A stretch of 64,000 nucleotides of DNA from positions 175,348,382-175,412,381 of the forward strand of contig JARDYH010000003.1 of assembly GCA_029215795.1 (NCBI GenBank). The letters are read 5' to 3'. The notes under the pieces are model-generated. The model did not search any database, was not told the DNA's origin, and was given only the letters and a program-made list of their open reading frames with translations. Of the stretch, positions 1 to 11,514 are shown one piece after another (the first letter of the stretch is position 1; each line of letters opens with the position of its first letter). A program made the translations under genes and the position numbers. Source of the stretch: Anniella stebbinsi. Taxonomy: Eukaryota; Chordata; Lepidosauria; Squamata; Anniellidae.

Positions 1-36
<36 letters not shown>

Positions 37-61
37 GCAGACAGACAGACAGACAGACAGA
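1..61. repeat. Compound microsatellite (TG)n(AG)n(CAGA)n
   Basis: TG repeats run into AG repeats and then CAGA repeats, starting at the window edge. Confidence 0.98.
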
Positions 62-2177
62 CGACAATTATGTTTTCAAAATTGCTCTTTCTATGAGCCT
101 TTGGTGATGGTTGAATGATGTTGCTCTGATCCAGCTCTAATTATGCTTTCTGCAATATTAGCTGCACATTTAAATGCACATGTGTTTGAATACAATGCAG
201 TGTGGGATAGAAGGCATCCATACAGATCCAGATTTCAATGTACATTTGGATGCACCTCTGTTTTATATCTTTGGTTCCTGATCCAGCAAGTGAGGCCTTC
301 ATGTGGATCTCTAGGTTTTGATCAGAGCACTTATTGTTATTTGCTATATATACAGGATATTGTATTTGATATCACAGATGTTTCCATTTCTGTTTATATT
401 TTGGGTACTCAAAAGATATATTTAGTTAACACGCTGCTAAAGTTGGCGAAGAAAGACACTGTTTCTCCAAAATGCTTTCTGTAGTTTTGTATCTTTCTTA
501 GCAACATCCTTTTGGAAAGTGGGAGTGGGGAACAAAGCAGGAATGACTGTATTCCTGAGGAAAAGCTTAACCAGTTATTAATGGTGGGAGACAGATGGCG
601 ACTCCTTTTTAAAGCAGCAAAAAAGTTTAAGGCTTCAAACGAAGGATAAATTCAAACTTGTTTATTCTTATGAGACTCAGAAATCCTTGGAGTTCTTTTA
701 ATGTACTGCAGAGTAAGTTTTATAATAGCCTGTCAGAGGAAATTGGAAGCTTAGGCTCAAAAGTGTTTTCTTAGCTTTAGGGTTCAGATGCCATTTTCCA
801 GTATGGATTGCTGCAGCAAGTACAGTCTCTTTAGTTTGGAAAATGCTTCTGCTCTGAGGGTGCTGCCAGGATGGATCGAGGGGATCAAGCACTGATGGAA
901 GTTGTTTGCTAGCAAGCTCCCAGAAGAACAAGAGTAGTACATGGTTAGAATGTTAATATCCTGGGTCGCAGACATGCACTGAAAAGCCTTAACTCCTAAG
1001 TACTTGGAGAGATTTCTAAGCCAAATAACCTTACTCTATTACAAACCATATGCTTCTCTGCAATGTTTGTATCTCTGAGCAAAATATAGTTTGGTATGTT
1101 AGGCAGAACTTTACAACTTTTAAACAAAAACAGCTAGATAACAAATTGGAGAAAGAATAAACTGCTGTTGAACAAATCCCCATCATGCATATGGCAGGTC
1201 TATTTATTAGGAAAACCGTGACAATTACAGTTTTGGCTGGTGAAAACAGCCACAAAGAAATTCCACTATGCAGTTATGAGACTACTTTACAGTTTTGATT
1301 TCCCACTGTAAATCCAAAATGTGTTACATGCTATAACATTTAATAGAGAACATAGGAAAGCAGATACTAAACTTGGCAGTTAAGATACCTGATTCAGTGA
1401 GTATGCAGAATTTTCCTTATGAATTACCAGTGAATTCGGTCATTTGGAAAATTAGGTTTCCTGGTGGTTAGTGTCAAATGATAAAAATAGGGAACTAGTA
1501 CATAACACAAATATTTTCTAGCAAAAAATAGGCCAATCTAGTGGCTTGTCTGGCAGCTCAGTAGATTACTATGGATCCAGCACTGAGAATTCAGTTTTTA
1601 TTTTTATTTTTTAGTTTCTTTCTTTTTGTTTCTGTAGACATAGATCTTTAACATTTGGATGAGATAGAAAGAAGTGGCTCTTTGTTTTCAGGCAAAGAGA
1701 GCACAGCCCTTTGGAAGTTGATAATGGAGTAATAATACAATGGTGCAGTAATGTCAATTTTGGCTGTCAGGAGAAAGAGAGAGGATTAAACACTGCAAAA
1801 AAAAGGGTGGATCAAATGAAAAGATTAGTGAAAAGGCTACAATTCTTGGTCTAAGAAGCCCATTTTCCTTAGCAATTGCCTGAGAAATTGCAGCGTCTTT
1901 GGCTCATCTTATGTCAGAGTAAGGCAGAGCTTCTGCTTGGACACTTTGCTACAAATTTACAAAGGAAAGGTCTTTCTGGCTCAGAATTGCTACCCAGAAT
2001 ATTAAATAGAGCATCTGTGCTTGGCTTGCTGCTATTTGAGCAACTGAAATATTAGATGTTAAATTCTTGGATATTCTTTTAATAAATTTGTTCCTGGAAA
2101 TAAAATTAATGTCACACACAAATTAAGTTATTACATAATTATATAGTTATTAGAATAATAGCTTCAACTAGTTCAAA
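62..2177. other. Intronic stretch, nothing recognised
   Basis: AT-rich sequence with no recognisable repeat family. The 113-codon frame at 143-484 resembles no known protein and looks like chance. Confidence 0.6.
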
Positions 2178-2660
2178 ATATGGCAGCCAGGTTGGTCGCC
2201 GGTACACCTAGGGGTGACCACATCACCCAAATTCTAAAATCACTGGCTGCCAATTAGTTTCCAGGCGAAGTATAAAGTGTTGGTGATTACCTTTAAAGCC
2301 TTACATGGTTTGGGTCCAGGTTACCTGCAGATCGCCTTCTCCCATACAATCCACCCCACACGCTCAGGTCCTCTGGGAAGAATTTACTCCAATCAGCCAG
2401 AACCAGGCTGACGAGTGTTACCCAGAGGACCTTCTCTTCTGCTGCTTCCAGACTGTGGAATGGCCTGCCGAAGGAAATTCGACATATCAGCAGTCTTCTT
2501 GAATTTAAGAGAGCCGTGAAGACTGATCTCTTCCGGCAGGCCTACCCAGTTGAATTTTAAGATGTTTTTAATAATGTATTAGTTTTATCTATATTATGGT
2601 CCTTGTATTTATATTCATTGCTGTTCCCCGCCTTGATCTGGAGGGAGAGGTGGGTTAGAA
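2178..2660 (+). mobile_element. L2/CR1-like LINE, 3' end
   Basis: Translation around 2268-2330 gives the reverse-transcriptase C-terminal signature YKVLVITFKALHGLGPGYL, typical of L2/CR1-group LINEs. It is followed by the usual 3' region and a tail of AAAT units. Small shifts and stops break the frame, so this is an old 5'-truncated copy. Confidence 0.85.
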
Positions 2661-2672
2661 ATAAATAAATAA

Positions 2673-2703
<31 letters not shown>
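2660..2703. repeat. (AAAT)n/(TTA)n microsatellite at LINE tail
   Basis: AAAT units followed by at least eight TTA units, grown from the LINE 3' tail. Confidence 0.95.
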
Positions 2704-3225
2704 CTATCTTTTAAAGAGGAATTATAGTTTGAGGAAGAGAGGGTGTATGTGTGTATCTACATCTATATTGTTTGCAAGTATGAAGGCTCAGGTTCAATCT
2801 CCTGTTAAAAAATCTTGGGGTAGCAGGTTCAAAGAGATATTGCATGATGCCCTGGTAAATTGTATGTATGTCATTCAAGTCATTCATTAAGTGTGTCATT
2901 CATCAAACGGAAGGAGTAGTAAAGCTATAAGACTTTGTGACAAAAGATGGCAGAGGGTGTTGGTTAAATGTGATATTACACTTTAGATTTGCTTCTGCAG
3001 AACAACAAGGGAATTCATTATTGCTTGATCCAGTAACTACATTTTCTTACTTTCTGTTGACTGCCTCACTTTTCATATGGATTCCCAGAGAACACAATCC
3101 CTGTTCTATTCCATTTCCTGCCTTCTGTCCCCATAACCTACTCATTTTGTGTGTTTTGCTTTCCCATGGTCACAAGCGTCCTTCACCTACCTACCCTAGC
3201 ACCCTAAATTCTCTGTATAGGTGAG

Positions 3226-3562
3226 AATCTCTCTCTCTCTCTCTGTGCATGTGTGTGTGTACGTGTGCAAGATTTGATTCATTTTCAGTGACATTTCTTG
3301 GGGGGGGGGAAACTACATGTCATGTGAACAATCCCTAAACAGATTTCCCGATGTTTTTTATTTTTGTTAAAAGTAGGTGTGTGTATGTGTGTGTATGTAT
3401 GTATGTACAGGGATGTTCTGACTTGGACCATAGGATCAGTTTTGGGGGGAATGAGTTTTAATCATTCCCCCCCCCCCACACACACTATTATTTAAAATTT
3501 AAATCAGTTTCCACAATCAGCTATTAATTTTATCTGTGTGTGTGTGTGTGTGTGTGTGTGTG
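3226..3562. repeat. Cluster of simple repeats
   Basis: CT, GT, TGTA-type and a long TG run (about 3536-3562) are interspersed with a run of about nine G and a run of about ten C. The whole stretch is low complexity. Confidence 0.9.
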
Positions 3563-3635
3563 GTGGAGATAGAGAATACATAGCAGCTTTAGTTGGGGAG
3601 CAATTTAGATCAATAAAATTGATGGCTATGTGCTA

Positions 3636-3823
3636 CCTACAGTATCAGAGGCAGTAAGCTTGTATACATTGGTTGCTGGGGAACATGGGTGGGAGGGTGC
3701 TGTTGCACCGTGTCCTGCTTGTGATTTCCTGGTCGACAGCTGGTTGGCCACTGTGTGAACAGAGTACTGGACTAGATAGACTTTTGGTATGAGCCAGCAT
3801 GGCTCTACTTATGTTCTTATCTG
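3636..3823 (-). repeat. Squamate interspersed repeat, 'ATGCTGGATCAGACCA' family
   Basis: The reverse complement contains the family landmarks: AGAACATAAG, GAGCCATGCTGG, a CCACAGTGGCCAACCAG-like core and CCCCAGCAAC. I know this as an abundant SINE-like repeat of reptile genomes. Related copies in the window are near 5614, 16674, 24866 and 51553. Confidence 0.7.
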
Positions 3824-3829
3824 TTCATC

Positions 3830-5150
3830 AGTTCTGATTGCATAGTATTTTTTTAAAAAAAAATTATAAAGAAGTGAAGTTGATATGGCTTTCTTCCTAG
3901 CTTGTTAGTTTCACCAGAGAACAGAGAAAGGACACTGAGGGAAGTGACAATCGAGCAGATAATGCAAAAAGACAGTGTTACAAACTACCACATATATCAT
4001 TGACCACTGTTCCTCTGAACCAGGTGAGAAAGCTGTGTTAGTAAGTTCACACTTGAAATGCATCTGCTCCAATTGATCTGAAAGCTTTAAAAACAAGCAC
4101 TTAAAAAAGGGCTGGCAATAGGAAAGAGACAGGAATACAGTGATATAGATTGAACATTATTTGGATTTGCAGTGAATCAATGAATGAACGAACGAATGGT
4201 ATCAGTACTGGTGTGGAAGAACCTGTACATAGACTTTTAAATTGTCATTTATGAATTCCAAAGTAAGCAATCAGTGGTTTGTAACTTCATATATTTCACT
4301 TTATATATTTAAATTACTGGCTAATGATAGCACATGGTGTAACTGTCAAATGAGATTAGACCTGATTCTAGATGCCAGATATGGGAGATATGGCCCTGTA
4401 AAACTCAAGAATACTGCCCATATCACTTTTAGATTTTATTTTGTTTTAAAGATAAAAATAGAGTTTTGCTATTTTAAGATTTAATAAGCCAATTTTAAAA
4501 TCACAGTTGGCTGAGATGTGTTGGAACCTTTCTTACTGTGCCTTTTTCAAGTTAGTAAAAAATGGCATTATGATTGGAAAGAGAATTTTGCTAATCTTAG
4601 ATTCTTTGAAATATTCTGTTTTTGTTATTATGTGAACATAATTTTGACGAAAATACATGTAACAATGGGATACATGTATCTTTTGAACACAAGTCACTTC
4701 CATGAAGTGGGATAAGGACAGGGCAATTTCAGTTGGAAAAGTAGCAGGGAGTTCTGAATGCTTCCTCTATTCAGCTACCCTCATAATTTCCTCCAGTCTG
4801 TTCATTTCTTGTCTCAGATCCTGGCTGGAGAAGGGGGGGCAGGGACTGAGGGCAAAAAGCAGTGGGCTGAGGAATGGTCAGAATCCCTCTCCACATCTAC
4901 CACATTTTCACTTGATATTACCGCACAACCCCCTTCCAACTTTCCAGATATTTGGTGATGCTCTACATTTGAAGACATGCTCCAACCACCGTTAAATAGA
5001 GGTCTTCCCCGGTGCTTCAAATGTACAAAAATAAGAGCCTCTTCAAATGTTAGTTTCCCAGCATAGAAAATGTGTGAAACTTAGTTTATCCCACCTAAAG
5101 ATCACAAACTTAATGAAAGAAGACCTAAATGTGAATGTTGTACATGATAC
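3830..5150. other. Intronic stretch, nothing recognised
   Basis: AT-rich sequence. Short frames at 4242-4995 lack protein-like composition and similarity. Confidence 0.55.
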
Positions 5151-5159
5151 ACACATGGC

Positions 5160-5478
5160 TAGGGTGACCAGGTAAAATCCAGGTCAGGGCTCATGTAACT
5201 TTAACAGTTGTAGAGAAAAGGGAATTTCAGCCAGTGTCATTTGTATGCAATTAGTTCCTGGTGAAATTCCCTCTTCATCACAACAGTTAAAGTTGCAGGG
5301 GCCCTGCCTTCTTTTGTATATGGTCACTCTAGTATAGTGCCTGCATCTTAACTGTTGTGATGAAGAGGGAATATCACCAGGAACTAATTGCATACAAATG
5401 ACACTGGCTGAAATTCCCTTTTCTCTACAACTGTTAAAGTTACATGAGCCCTGACCTGGATTTTATCTGGTCAGCCTA
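5160..5478. mobile_element. Palindromic hAT-like MITE, full copy A
   Basis: A non-autonomous DNA transposon of 319 bp. It starts TAGGGTGACC and ends GGTCAGCCTA, with the perfect 8-bp duplication CACATGGC at 5152-5159 and 5479-5486, as hAT transposases make. Almost the whole element is an inverted repeat: the arms pair over about 130 bp, and only about 50 bp at the centre is asymmetric. It has no coding capacity; a frame here appears only because of the repeat. Confidence 0.93.
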
Positions 5479-5613
5479 CACATGGCTTTCAGGAATGTTC
5501 TTACATGAAAGTGTTTTCTTTCGTAGTAATCATAGGAATGCCAAAAAGGAGCAAATATTTCCTGTAAAACAAGGCAGAATTGAATAAAAACAATCACAAT
5601 TTGTAGTACTAGG

Positions 5614-5770
5614 AAAAGGGCCCAGTATGCCTTGAATACTAGTTGCTGGTGAACATGAGTTCTGTTGCAATTGTGTCCTGCTTGTGGGCTTCCCATTGGC
5701 ACCCAGTTTGCCACTGTGGGAACAGTGGCCTTCAGTCTGATGTAACATAGCTGTTCTTATGGTGTTCTTA
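5614..5770 (-). repeat. Squamate interspersed repeat, diverged minus copy
   Basis: Contains the inverse of CCCACAGTGGC and CAAGCAGGACA, and ends near AAGAACACCATAAGAAC. It is more decayed than the copy at 3636. Confidence 0.55.
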
Positions 5771-6093
5771 AATGGGTGTTGAGCACATGTTCAGTCCCCA
5801 GCATTTTTAGGTAAAGGTTAGTTTGCAGATAGCAGGGCTTCAAATGTTCAAAAATTAGGGCCAGAATTAGACAGAAATTCTGTCTCCAGCAGGCCCCAGC
5901 TAGCATGCTAGGAAGGATATGGTTTTTTCATGTCTAAACATGCGTAGGATTGCAATTTAAATGTTTAAAGCTGTGGCTGTTCAAGAAAATACATGGTAGT
6001 TTGAATTAAAGTAATCAAACCTCTGGAGACTATAATTCAAAGATTTTTAAAAATCCAACAGGGTTTTCAACCTTACATGTTATGAGTTGTGAG

Positions 6094-6111
6094 ACAGACA
6101 GACAGACAGAT
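6094..6111. repeat. (CAGA)n microsatellite
   Basis: About four perfect units. Confidence 0.9.
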
Positions 6112-6298
6112 GAGATTTCGAGTATCATCTTGAACTTTTAAGGAATAGCAGTTAAGGCATTTTAAAAATAAAATGTAGCAGAAGGTCCCCTACTAGTGTG
6201 ATGAGGCAACCATGTCTACTTCTTCATATATTTGCCCCGTTCAGATATAAAGTGAGTCTTGGGAGGGTCCAGGTTTTCCCAACCTTAAACAGAGTGTA

Positions 6299-6367
6299 TG
6301 GGTTAGAGGAGCAAATATTGCCCCTTTCCTAACCTTAAATCACTGCACGCCATTGGTTCAAGTCATT
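6299..6367. repeat. 69-bp direct repeat, left copy
   Basis: Matches 7425-7493 with about four mismatches over 69 positions; the pair brackets the LTR-like element exactly. Confidence 0.9.
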
Positions 6368-7424
6368 TGCGAGTGGAGAAGGAAGCACGGAATAAAGACA
6401 CAGACACCAGAGTTTGGGATAAACTAGGGCCTCTTTATTTAACAATAAGGGATATTCAACTCCTCCTGGATCCGCATGTGAAAAGTGTGGGAATCTATAT
6501 GTTCTTACCTCAGTCAACTAACCTGGCCTCTCATAAGTCTGGAGTCAGGTAAACTTGGCCCCTCTCTTATATGACACTTAAGAGTGTGGGGAGACCACCC
6601 CACGTCATCCCCATGCAAAGCCATAGAACTCTGAGTAGATGAGACAGGATTATCTCCAAAGACATACCATATCCTGACATGGGAGCCATAAAACTCACAA
6701 CGAGCAGGAACTTCGGACATGCCAATCACCGAAAGGTGCCAGAGTGGTCACCATCCCTAGTCTGCTATATCAAATTCCCGCACATCCTGCCACTGGAGAG
6801 TGCCAAGCCTCAGCTTAGGCGTCCTACCCCCACCAGTTCTGGAAGAATTCCAGCAAACCCACATGCAGATCCTGCAGGAAAATATCATTCCCTGCATCAG
6901 AGAGGTGAACGGCATCTGCCCTATATCCCCTCTGGAAGGTACAATGGCTGGGTGTGGAATGACCCAACCTTCTCGGCCCTGTAGAATCTGCCTGTTCACT
7001 TTCGTAATGGCTCTATTTAGGCTACAGGCATCCCTTATCTATGTATCTGGTCAATATCTCCATATTGTTTTGAAGTATGCCCTAGTCTGCATAATTAGGG
7101 CCTTCCCTTTCAGAAGCCCAAGATCATTGCCCCCCCCCCCCCCCAGGTGAAGAACTAGAACCTGTGGCGGGCCAAGAGCCACTACAGCATAAAACAATGC
7201 CTGGAGCCTTCCTCTCTGATCATCTCACCAGACGGAGGCAGCACCCCAGTGCATTCTTCTCTGACCAGCCCTCTGGATGGAGGTATACAGACCGAGTCCA
7301 AACTGTGTACCAACAGTTGCTCGCGTCGCTCTACGGCTGGCCCAGATGCCATGTCATGTCCATAGATTAGGATCCCAACGGCATGTGGTTTCCTCCACCA
7401 ATCTGTCAAGGAACATAATTAACA
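6368..7424 (-). mobile_element. LTR-like element, possible solo LTR
   Basis: On the minus strand this 1057-bp unit begins TGTTAATTATG and ends CACTCGCA, so it has TG...CA ends. A minus-strand AATAAA (plus 6435-6440) lies about 70 bp before its 3' end, as in an LTR R/U5 region. No gag, pol or env coding is visible. The flanking duplication is 69 bp, far longer than the 4-6 bp retroviral-type integrases make. A run of about 16 C sits at 7130-7144. The LTR assignment is inferred from end structure only. Confidence 0.5.
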
Positions 7425-7493
7425 TGGGTTAGAGGAGCAAATATTGCCCATTCCATAACCTTAAATCACTTCACGCCATTGGTTCAAGTCATT
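7425..7493. repeat. 69-bp direct repeat, right copy
   Basis: Right partner of 6299-6367, starting immediately after the CA end of the inserted unit. Confidence 0.9.
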
Positions 7494-7884
7494 TTCTCCC
7501 AGTACTGTGAGTCAAGTAAAAAAGATTGCTGTTAAAACAATGGAGTACAATAAAATAAGATAAGGAAAGAGACAGAGTTTATCTCCTGTTATCTGTGTGC
7601 TCCATTTTGTGTAAATAAATAAAATAGACAGCATTCTTCCACTTTATGTGTGAACAGGGCAAATGTGAATAAAATAGACATGGCTGTCTTCCTATGTCCT
7701 GTTTGGCCCTAAATACCCTAGATCCTCATCCAGTATTCTTTGTACTATACAAGCATTATTTCTTGTCATCATTTTATTTTGAACAAAAATATTATGCCAC
7801 ATAGTCTCCTACATACCATATTTTTCATCTCTATCCTATCTATGAACTTGCCAGGTTCTGTGTGGTTGTGAAGGTTACTTAGGG

Positions 7885-8204
7885 TAGGCTGACCAGATAA
7901 AATCCAGGTCAGGGTTCATGTAACTTTAACAGGTGTAGAGAAAAGGGACTTTCAGCCAGTGTCATTTGTATGCAATTAGTTCCTGGTGATATTCCCTCTT
8001 CATCACAGCAGTTAAAGTTGCAGGGGCCCTGCCTTCTTTTGTATCTGGTCACTCTAGTATAGTGCCTGCAACTTTAACTGTTGTGATGAAGAGGGAATTT
8101 CACCAGGAACTAATTGCATACAAATGACACTGGCTGAAATTCCCTTTTCTCTACAACTGTTAAAGTTACATGAGCCCTGACCTGGATTTTATCTGGTCAC
8201 CCTA
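7885..8204. mobile_element. Palindromic hAT-like MITE, copy B
   Basis: Same family and same central orientation as the copy at 5160. The perfect 8-bp duplication ACTTAGGG lies at 7877-7884 and 8205-8212. Its ends are TAGGCTGACC and GGTCACCCTA. Confidence 0.93.
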
Positions 8205-8212
8205 ACTTAGGG

Positions 8213-9945
8213 CCACTCACACTTGTTTTAAGGTTAAATAAAACTGTACGCTTCATAGACGTGTAGGAAAATCATTATTGGTCCAACATTTGCTTCCTAG
8301 AGCTTACCAAAGGCCAAAGGCTTCTCTTAACGTAAACAATTGCCACAGCTCTGGCTTCAACCTATTGAAATGTGTATGTGTGAGTGTTGAGCATGTCTAG
8401 TTGCCACAGAGCTGAAGTCCTTTAAAATCCTGTCAGTTAAGAATGTCAGTTGGCTTCCAGCTAGGTTCCAATAACAAGGAAAGCCTAAGAGAAGTAATAG
8501 GTTGAGGAGAGAGGAGGATATGACTGGAAAGAAGAATCTGAGTGCCAGTAGGTGACACCCAGAAAATGAAAGTGTACTTCAATCTCTAACAATTTAAAAA
8601 AGGATCATGGTGTCCGAGCCATCAGCTGGTTAAATGGAGGCCATGTATTTGAGAATGTTATAGATCAGGAGTGAAGAATGTCAGGCCCAGGAGCTAAATC
8701 TGGCATCCCAATCTGGCCCTCTGGGGGTTTCCAGAGGGCCATGCTCCTTCCCCCTGGTCCCATTCCGTTTACTCCCAACCACCAATTGGTTGGTGGTTTT
8801 CCTTTGTGCAGTTTTTTCCTACTCTGAAAGGTTGAAATGCCTCTCCTAAGTCTTAGTTACTGGTAATAAGAGCTTTAAACTAACACTTGTTGGCCTTTTT
8901 GCCCCATCCGTTTTGCTCTACCCACTTCTGAAATGGGGTCCCTGATAACTTCTCTGAAAAGGAATTCAACATTCAGGCTGAAAGAGGCTCTCTGCACGCA
9001 TGTTAAGGTAGCCCCCCTTAGAGGATACTGGAAAGTGTTGTAGAACATCTAGTAACGTTAATAGGGCTCAAAATGGCACAATGATCAGAGGTGTTTCTCT
9101 CACCACATCCCCCCCAAACTGTCCAAATTCTAAGTTTTCATGGATTTCAACATTTTACCAATCTATTTGTTTGCAATTGTTAGACTTGATTGCAACCATT
9201 AGACCGCAGTGATTGCTTGCAATCATTAGACTCTCCATAGAGTGCTGTGATCTGTTGGAAGTTTCTGTCTTGAACATTTCAAGTATTGAAGAATCTAATG
9301 CAATCAAGTTTTGTACTCATAAAAATGATTGGAACCTATGAGCATAAATGATAAATGAGATTTTTCTTTTGAAAAGTAAATTAAAATGATATGGGTTTTA
9401 CTGCCAACAAGTAGAACAAAGCAAATGTCTGAAGGGTGTCTCTACATGATGCAGTTGACATTCCTCAGGCATGGAATTTCTCAGTGCTTTATATGACACT
9501 GTTGTTGTACAGTTTCTTTCTCACTGTTTCCCATTGCCTAATTTGTGTTATTTCAAACAGGAAAAAAGCATAATTTTTCCTGCTTAAACCATTGGCTGGC
9601 ATTTCCAGCTCATGTATTGTTTCCATGTCACTTCATGTGGGTGGGACTGAATGGTGTGGTTATACTGAGGAGGCTACGGCTGGGGCAGTGTGACCGCCTC
9701 CCCATTCTGGGCACTTCTGCCACAGCCATTTGCAGTTGCCTTGGCAGGATGGCAGGCCAGCAAATGGGCCATTGTTGAACAAGGGCTTCTCCATGGCAGG
9801 TCAGCAGGATGGCTGGGAATGTTGAGCACATTTTTTCTCCCGCTGCTGCTACTCTACCTGCCCACCAGGGTCATGGGGTTTCTTGGCACCACTAAGAAAC
9901 CCTTGATCTGCTGTGTTGTTTCTTTGCACCCCCCCCCCCCCCCAG
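8213..9945. other. Intronic stretch, mostly unrecognised
   Basis: Around 8665-8990 is a moderately GC-rich block that may be a decayed DNA transposon, but I could not fix its ends. Three short direct repeats of a TTGCAATYRTTAGAC-like motif lie near 9170-9230. A run of about 15 C is at 9930-9944. Confidence 0.45.
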
Positions 9946-9949
9946 GAAA

Positions 9950-10082
9950 GTCAGGACTTACTTGGGAATAAGCCCCATTGAAAACAATGAGACTTACTTC
10001 TGAGTAGACATAAGGTTGCATTGTAAATTTGTAACCCTTGGCACATGTACTTGGGAGTAAGCCCCATTGAACTTAAAGGACT
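9950..10082. repeat. Two copies of the 'CTTACTTCTGAGTA' hairpin repeat
   Basis: A very common squamate short palindromic repeat built around GGGAGTAAGYCCCATTGA paired with a TCAATGGGACTTACTYC-type arm. Here an almost complete unit (9950-10024) is followed by a half unit (10040-10082). Confidence 0.7.
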
Positions 10083-10356
10083 GCTCTTGGTGACGTGGGG
10101 GATCAGATCTGCTTCCCTTCGTTACAGGGAGGCATTTTACCCTCTTCTCCCTCAAAATTTGCTACTTTCCTTCCACTTACTTTACCTCTGGGAAATAAGA
10201 TTCCCCTTGCACCTGGGTAGGGTTTTTTTTACAGAGAGACTGGACTGCCGGTTTCCTGTACTGGAAGGCTGTGTCAATCACAACAGGGTGACCAGTAACT
10301 GGCTAGGGGGATGGAAATGGGTGTAAACCACAGAGGTAAATGTGACAGTCAAATAG

Positions 10357-10738
10357 GGTGACCATACTTGGGAAACCAAAGAGGACACCCAGTGTGGGGG
10401 GTGGAAATGCGACTTTCCAGGGCCTCGGGAAAGCACATCATTCCCCCACCACTTAAAGGCCCCAATTGGTGTCATTCCCACTCCCCCCACCCCGCTCTAA
10501 TTGGGGCCTTTTCTATAATGACTGGGAATGGCACGCTTTCCCCTTTAAGGTCCCAATTGGAGCAGTGGGGGGAATGATGCACCTCCAGAAAGTGTGTCAT
10601 TCCCCCCCCCCCACCTCGCCATGCTAATGGAGGCCTTACAGGGGGAAGCATGTCATTCCAGGAAATTACAGAAAATCCCCCCTGACACTCAGGATAGAAC
10701 AAAAATCAGGACAAATCCAGGGAAATCCTGACAGTTGC
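10357..10738. mobile_element. hAT-like non-autonomous element, truncated
   Basis: Starts TAGGGTGACCATACTTGGGAA, close to the starts of the elements at 11515 and 37775. It ends in a subterminal AAATCCAGGGAAATCCTGACA motif without the final GGTCACCCT. The inside is C-rich and partly self-complementary, with repeated CCCAATTGG-type words. No duplication was found, so the right boundary is approximate. Confidence 0.55.
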
Positions 10739-11144
10739 AACCATGCCGCTGCTCAGGAAAGGTGCTGCCTCTCCATGTACAGAAATGAAAGCTAAAGTTC
10801 CAGGATAAAACCGGTGCAAAGCACTCGAGACTGAAAGAGGGAGCAGAAGCAGAGGTAGAGTTCCAGGAAGAAATGGTCATGTGGAGAAGCTCTGTGGCCA
10901 AAACTGAAGGCATCAGCAGTCTTAGGATCCTGAAGTTTATAGAAATATAATAATAATAAAAATCCCTTAGAAAGAATCCTAAGGAGGGGTAGAAGACCCC
11001 AAAACAGTCCACTGAAGACTGAGCATGCTCAGTGGCCATGAGATGCTGACTGATCGTTGGGTAAAAAAACAGAAAACTGGTGGGGGTGGACAAAGGAAAT
11101 AGAATGGAACTCTGACTAGCAGCACTCCACGCTGCAACTTCCAG

Positions 11145-11360
11145 TATTTTATTTATTATTATATCCCTCCTTTTTCCCCCTCTAAAGAACCCAAGGCAGC
11201 TTTCAGTTTTTGGAGCTGGATGATGGTTAGTATTATTGCTGACATTTATTGTTTTTTGTTGTTTTATTGTATTGCTTTTTAAAAAAACTATGTAAGCTGC
11301 TTTGAAAAAGGGCCTAAAGACAGCCTAAAAATAATTTTAAATACAGAAATAAATGTGTTT
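11145..11360. mobile_element. SINE and LINE tail fragments
   Basis: 11145-11210 matches the 3' part of the Sauria SINE in minus orientation (T-rich start, then the GAACCCAAGGCAGC word). 11220-11360 resembles a plus-strand LINE tail (GTAAGCTGCTTTGAAAA, then AAATAAATG). Both are short and truncated. Confidence 0.5.
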
Positions 11361-11514
11361 TAAGAATCTGGTTTCTATAGGATTTTTACAGGCATAATAA
11401 AAGGACTAGTTATTTATTTATGAATGAAATACATTTAATTGTCATCAATAGCAACCAGAAACAGCACCCTATATCTCAGTCATTACTTAGGCACAGCAGG
11501 TGGAAAGAGCTCCA

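Noticed and set aside
5160..5478. microRNA hairpin or riboswitch
   Set aside because: The hairpin is a transposon with target duplications and many copies. Small-RNA processing is possible but nothing supports a dedicated RNA gene.
10689..11093. 134-codon minus frame
   Set aside because: No recognisable domain; starts in a truncated transposon and has unremarkable composition.
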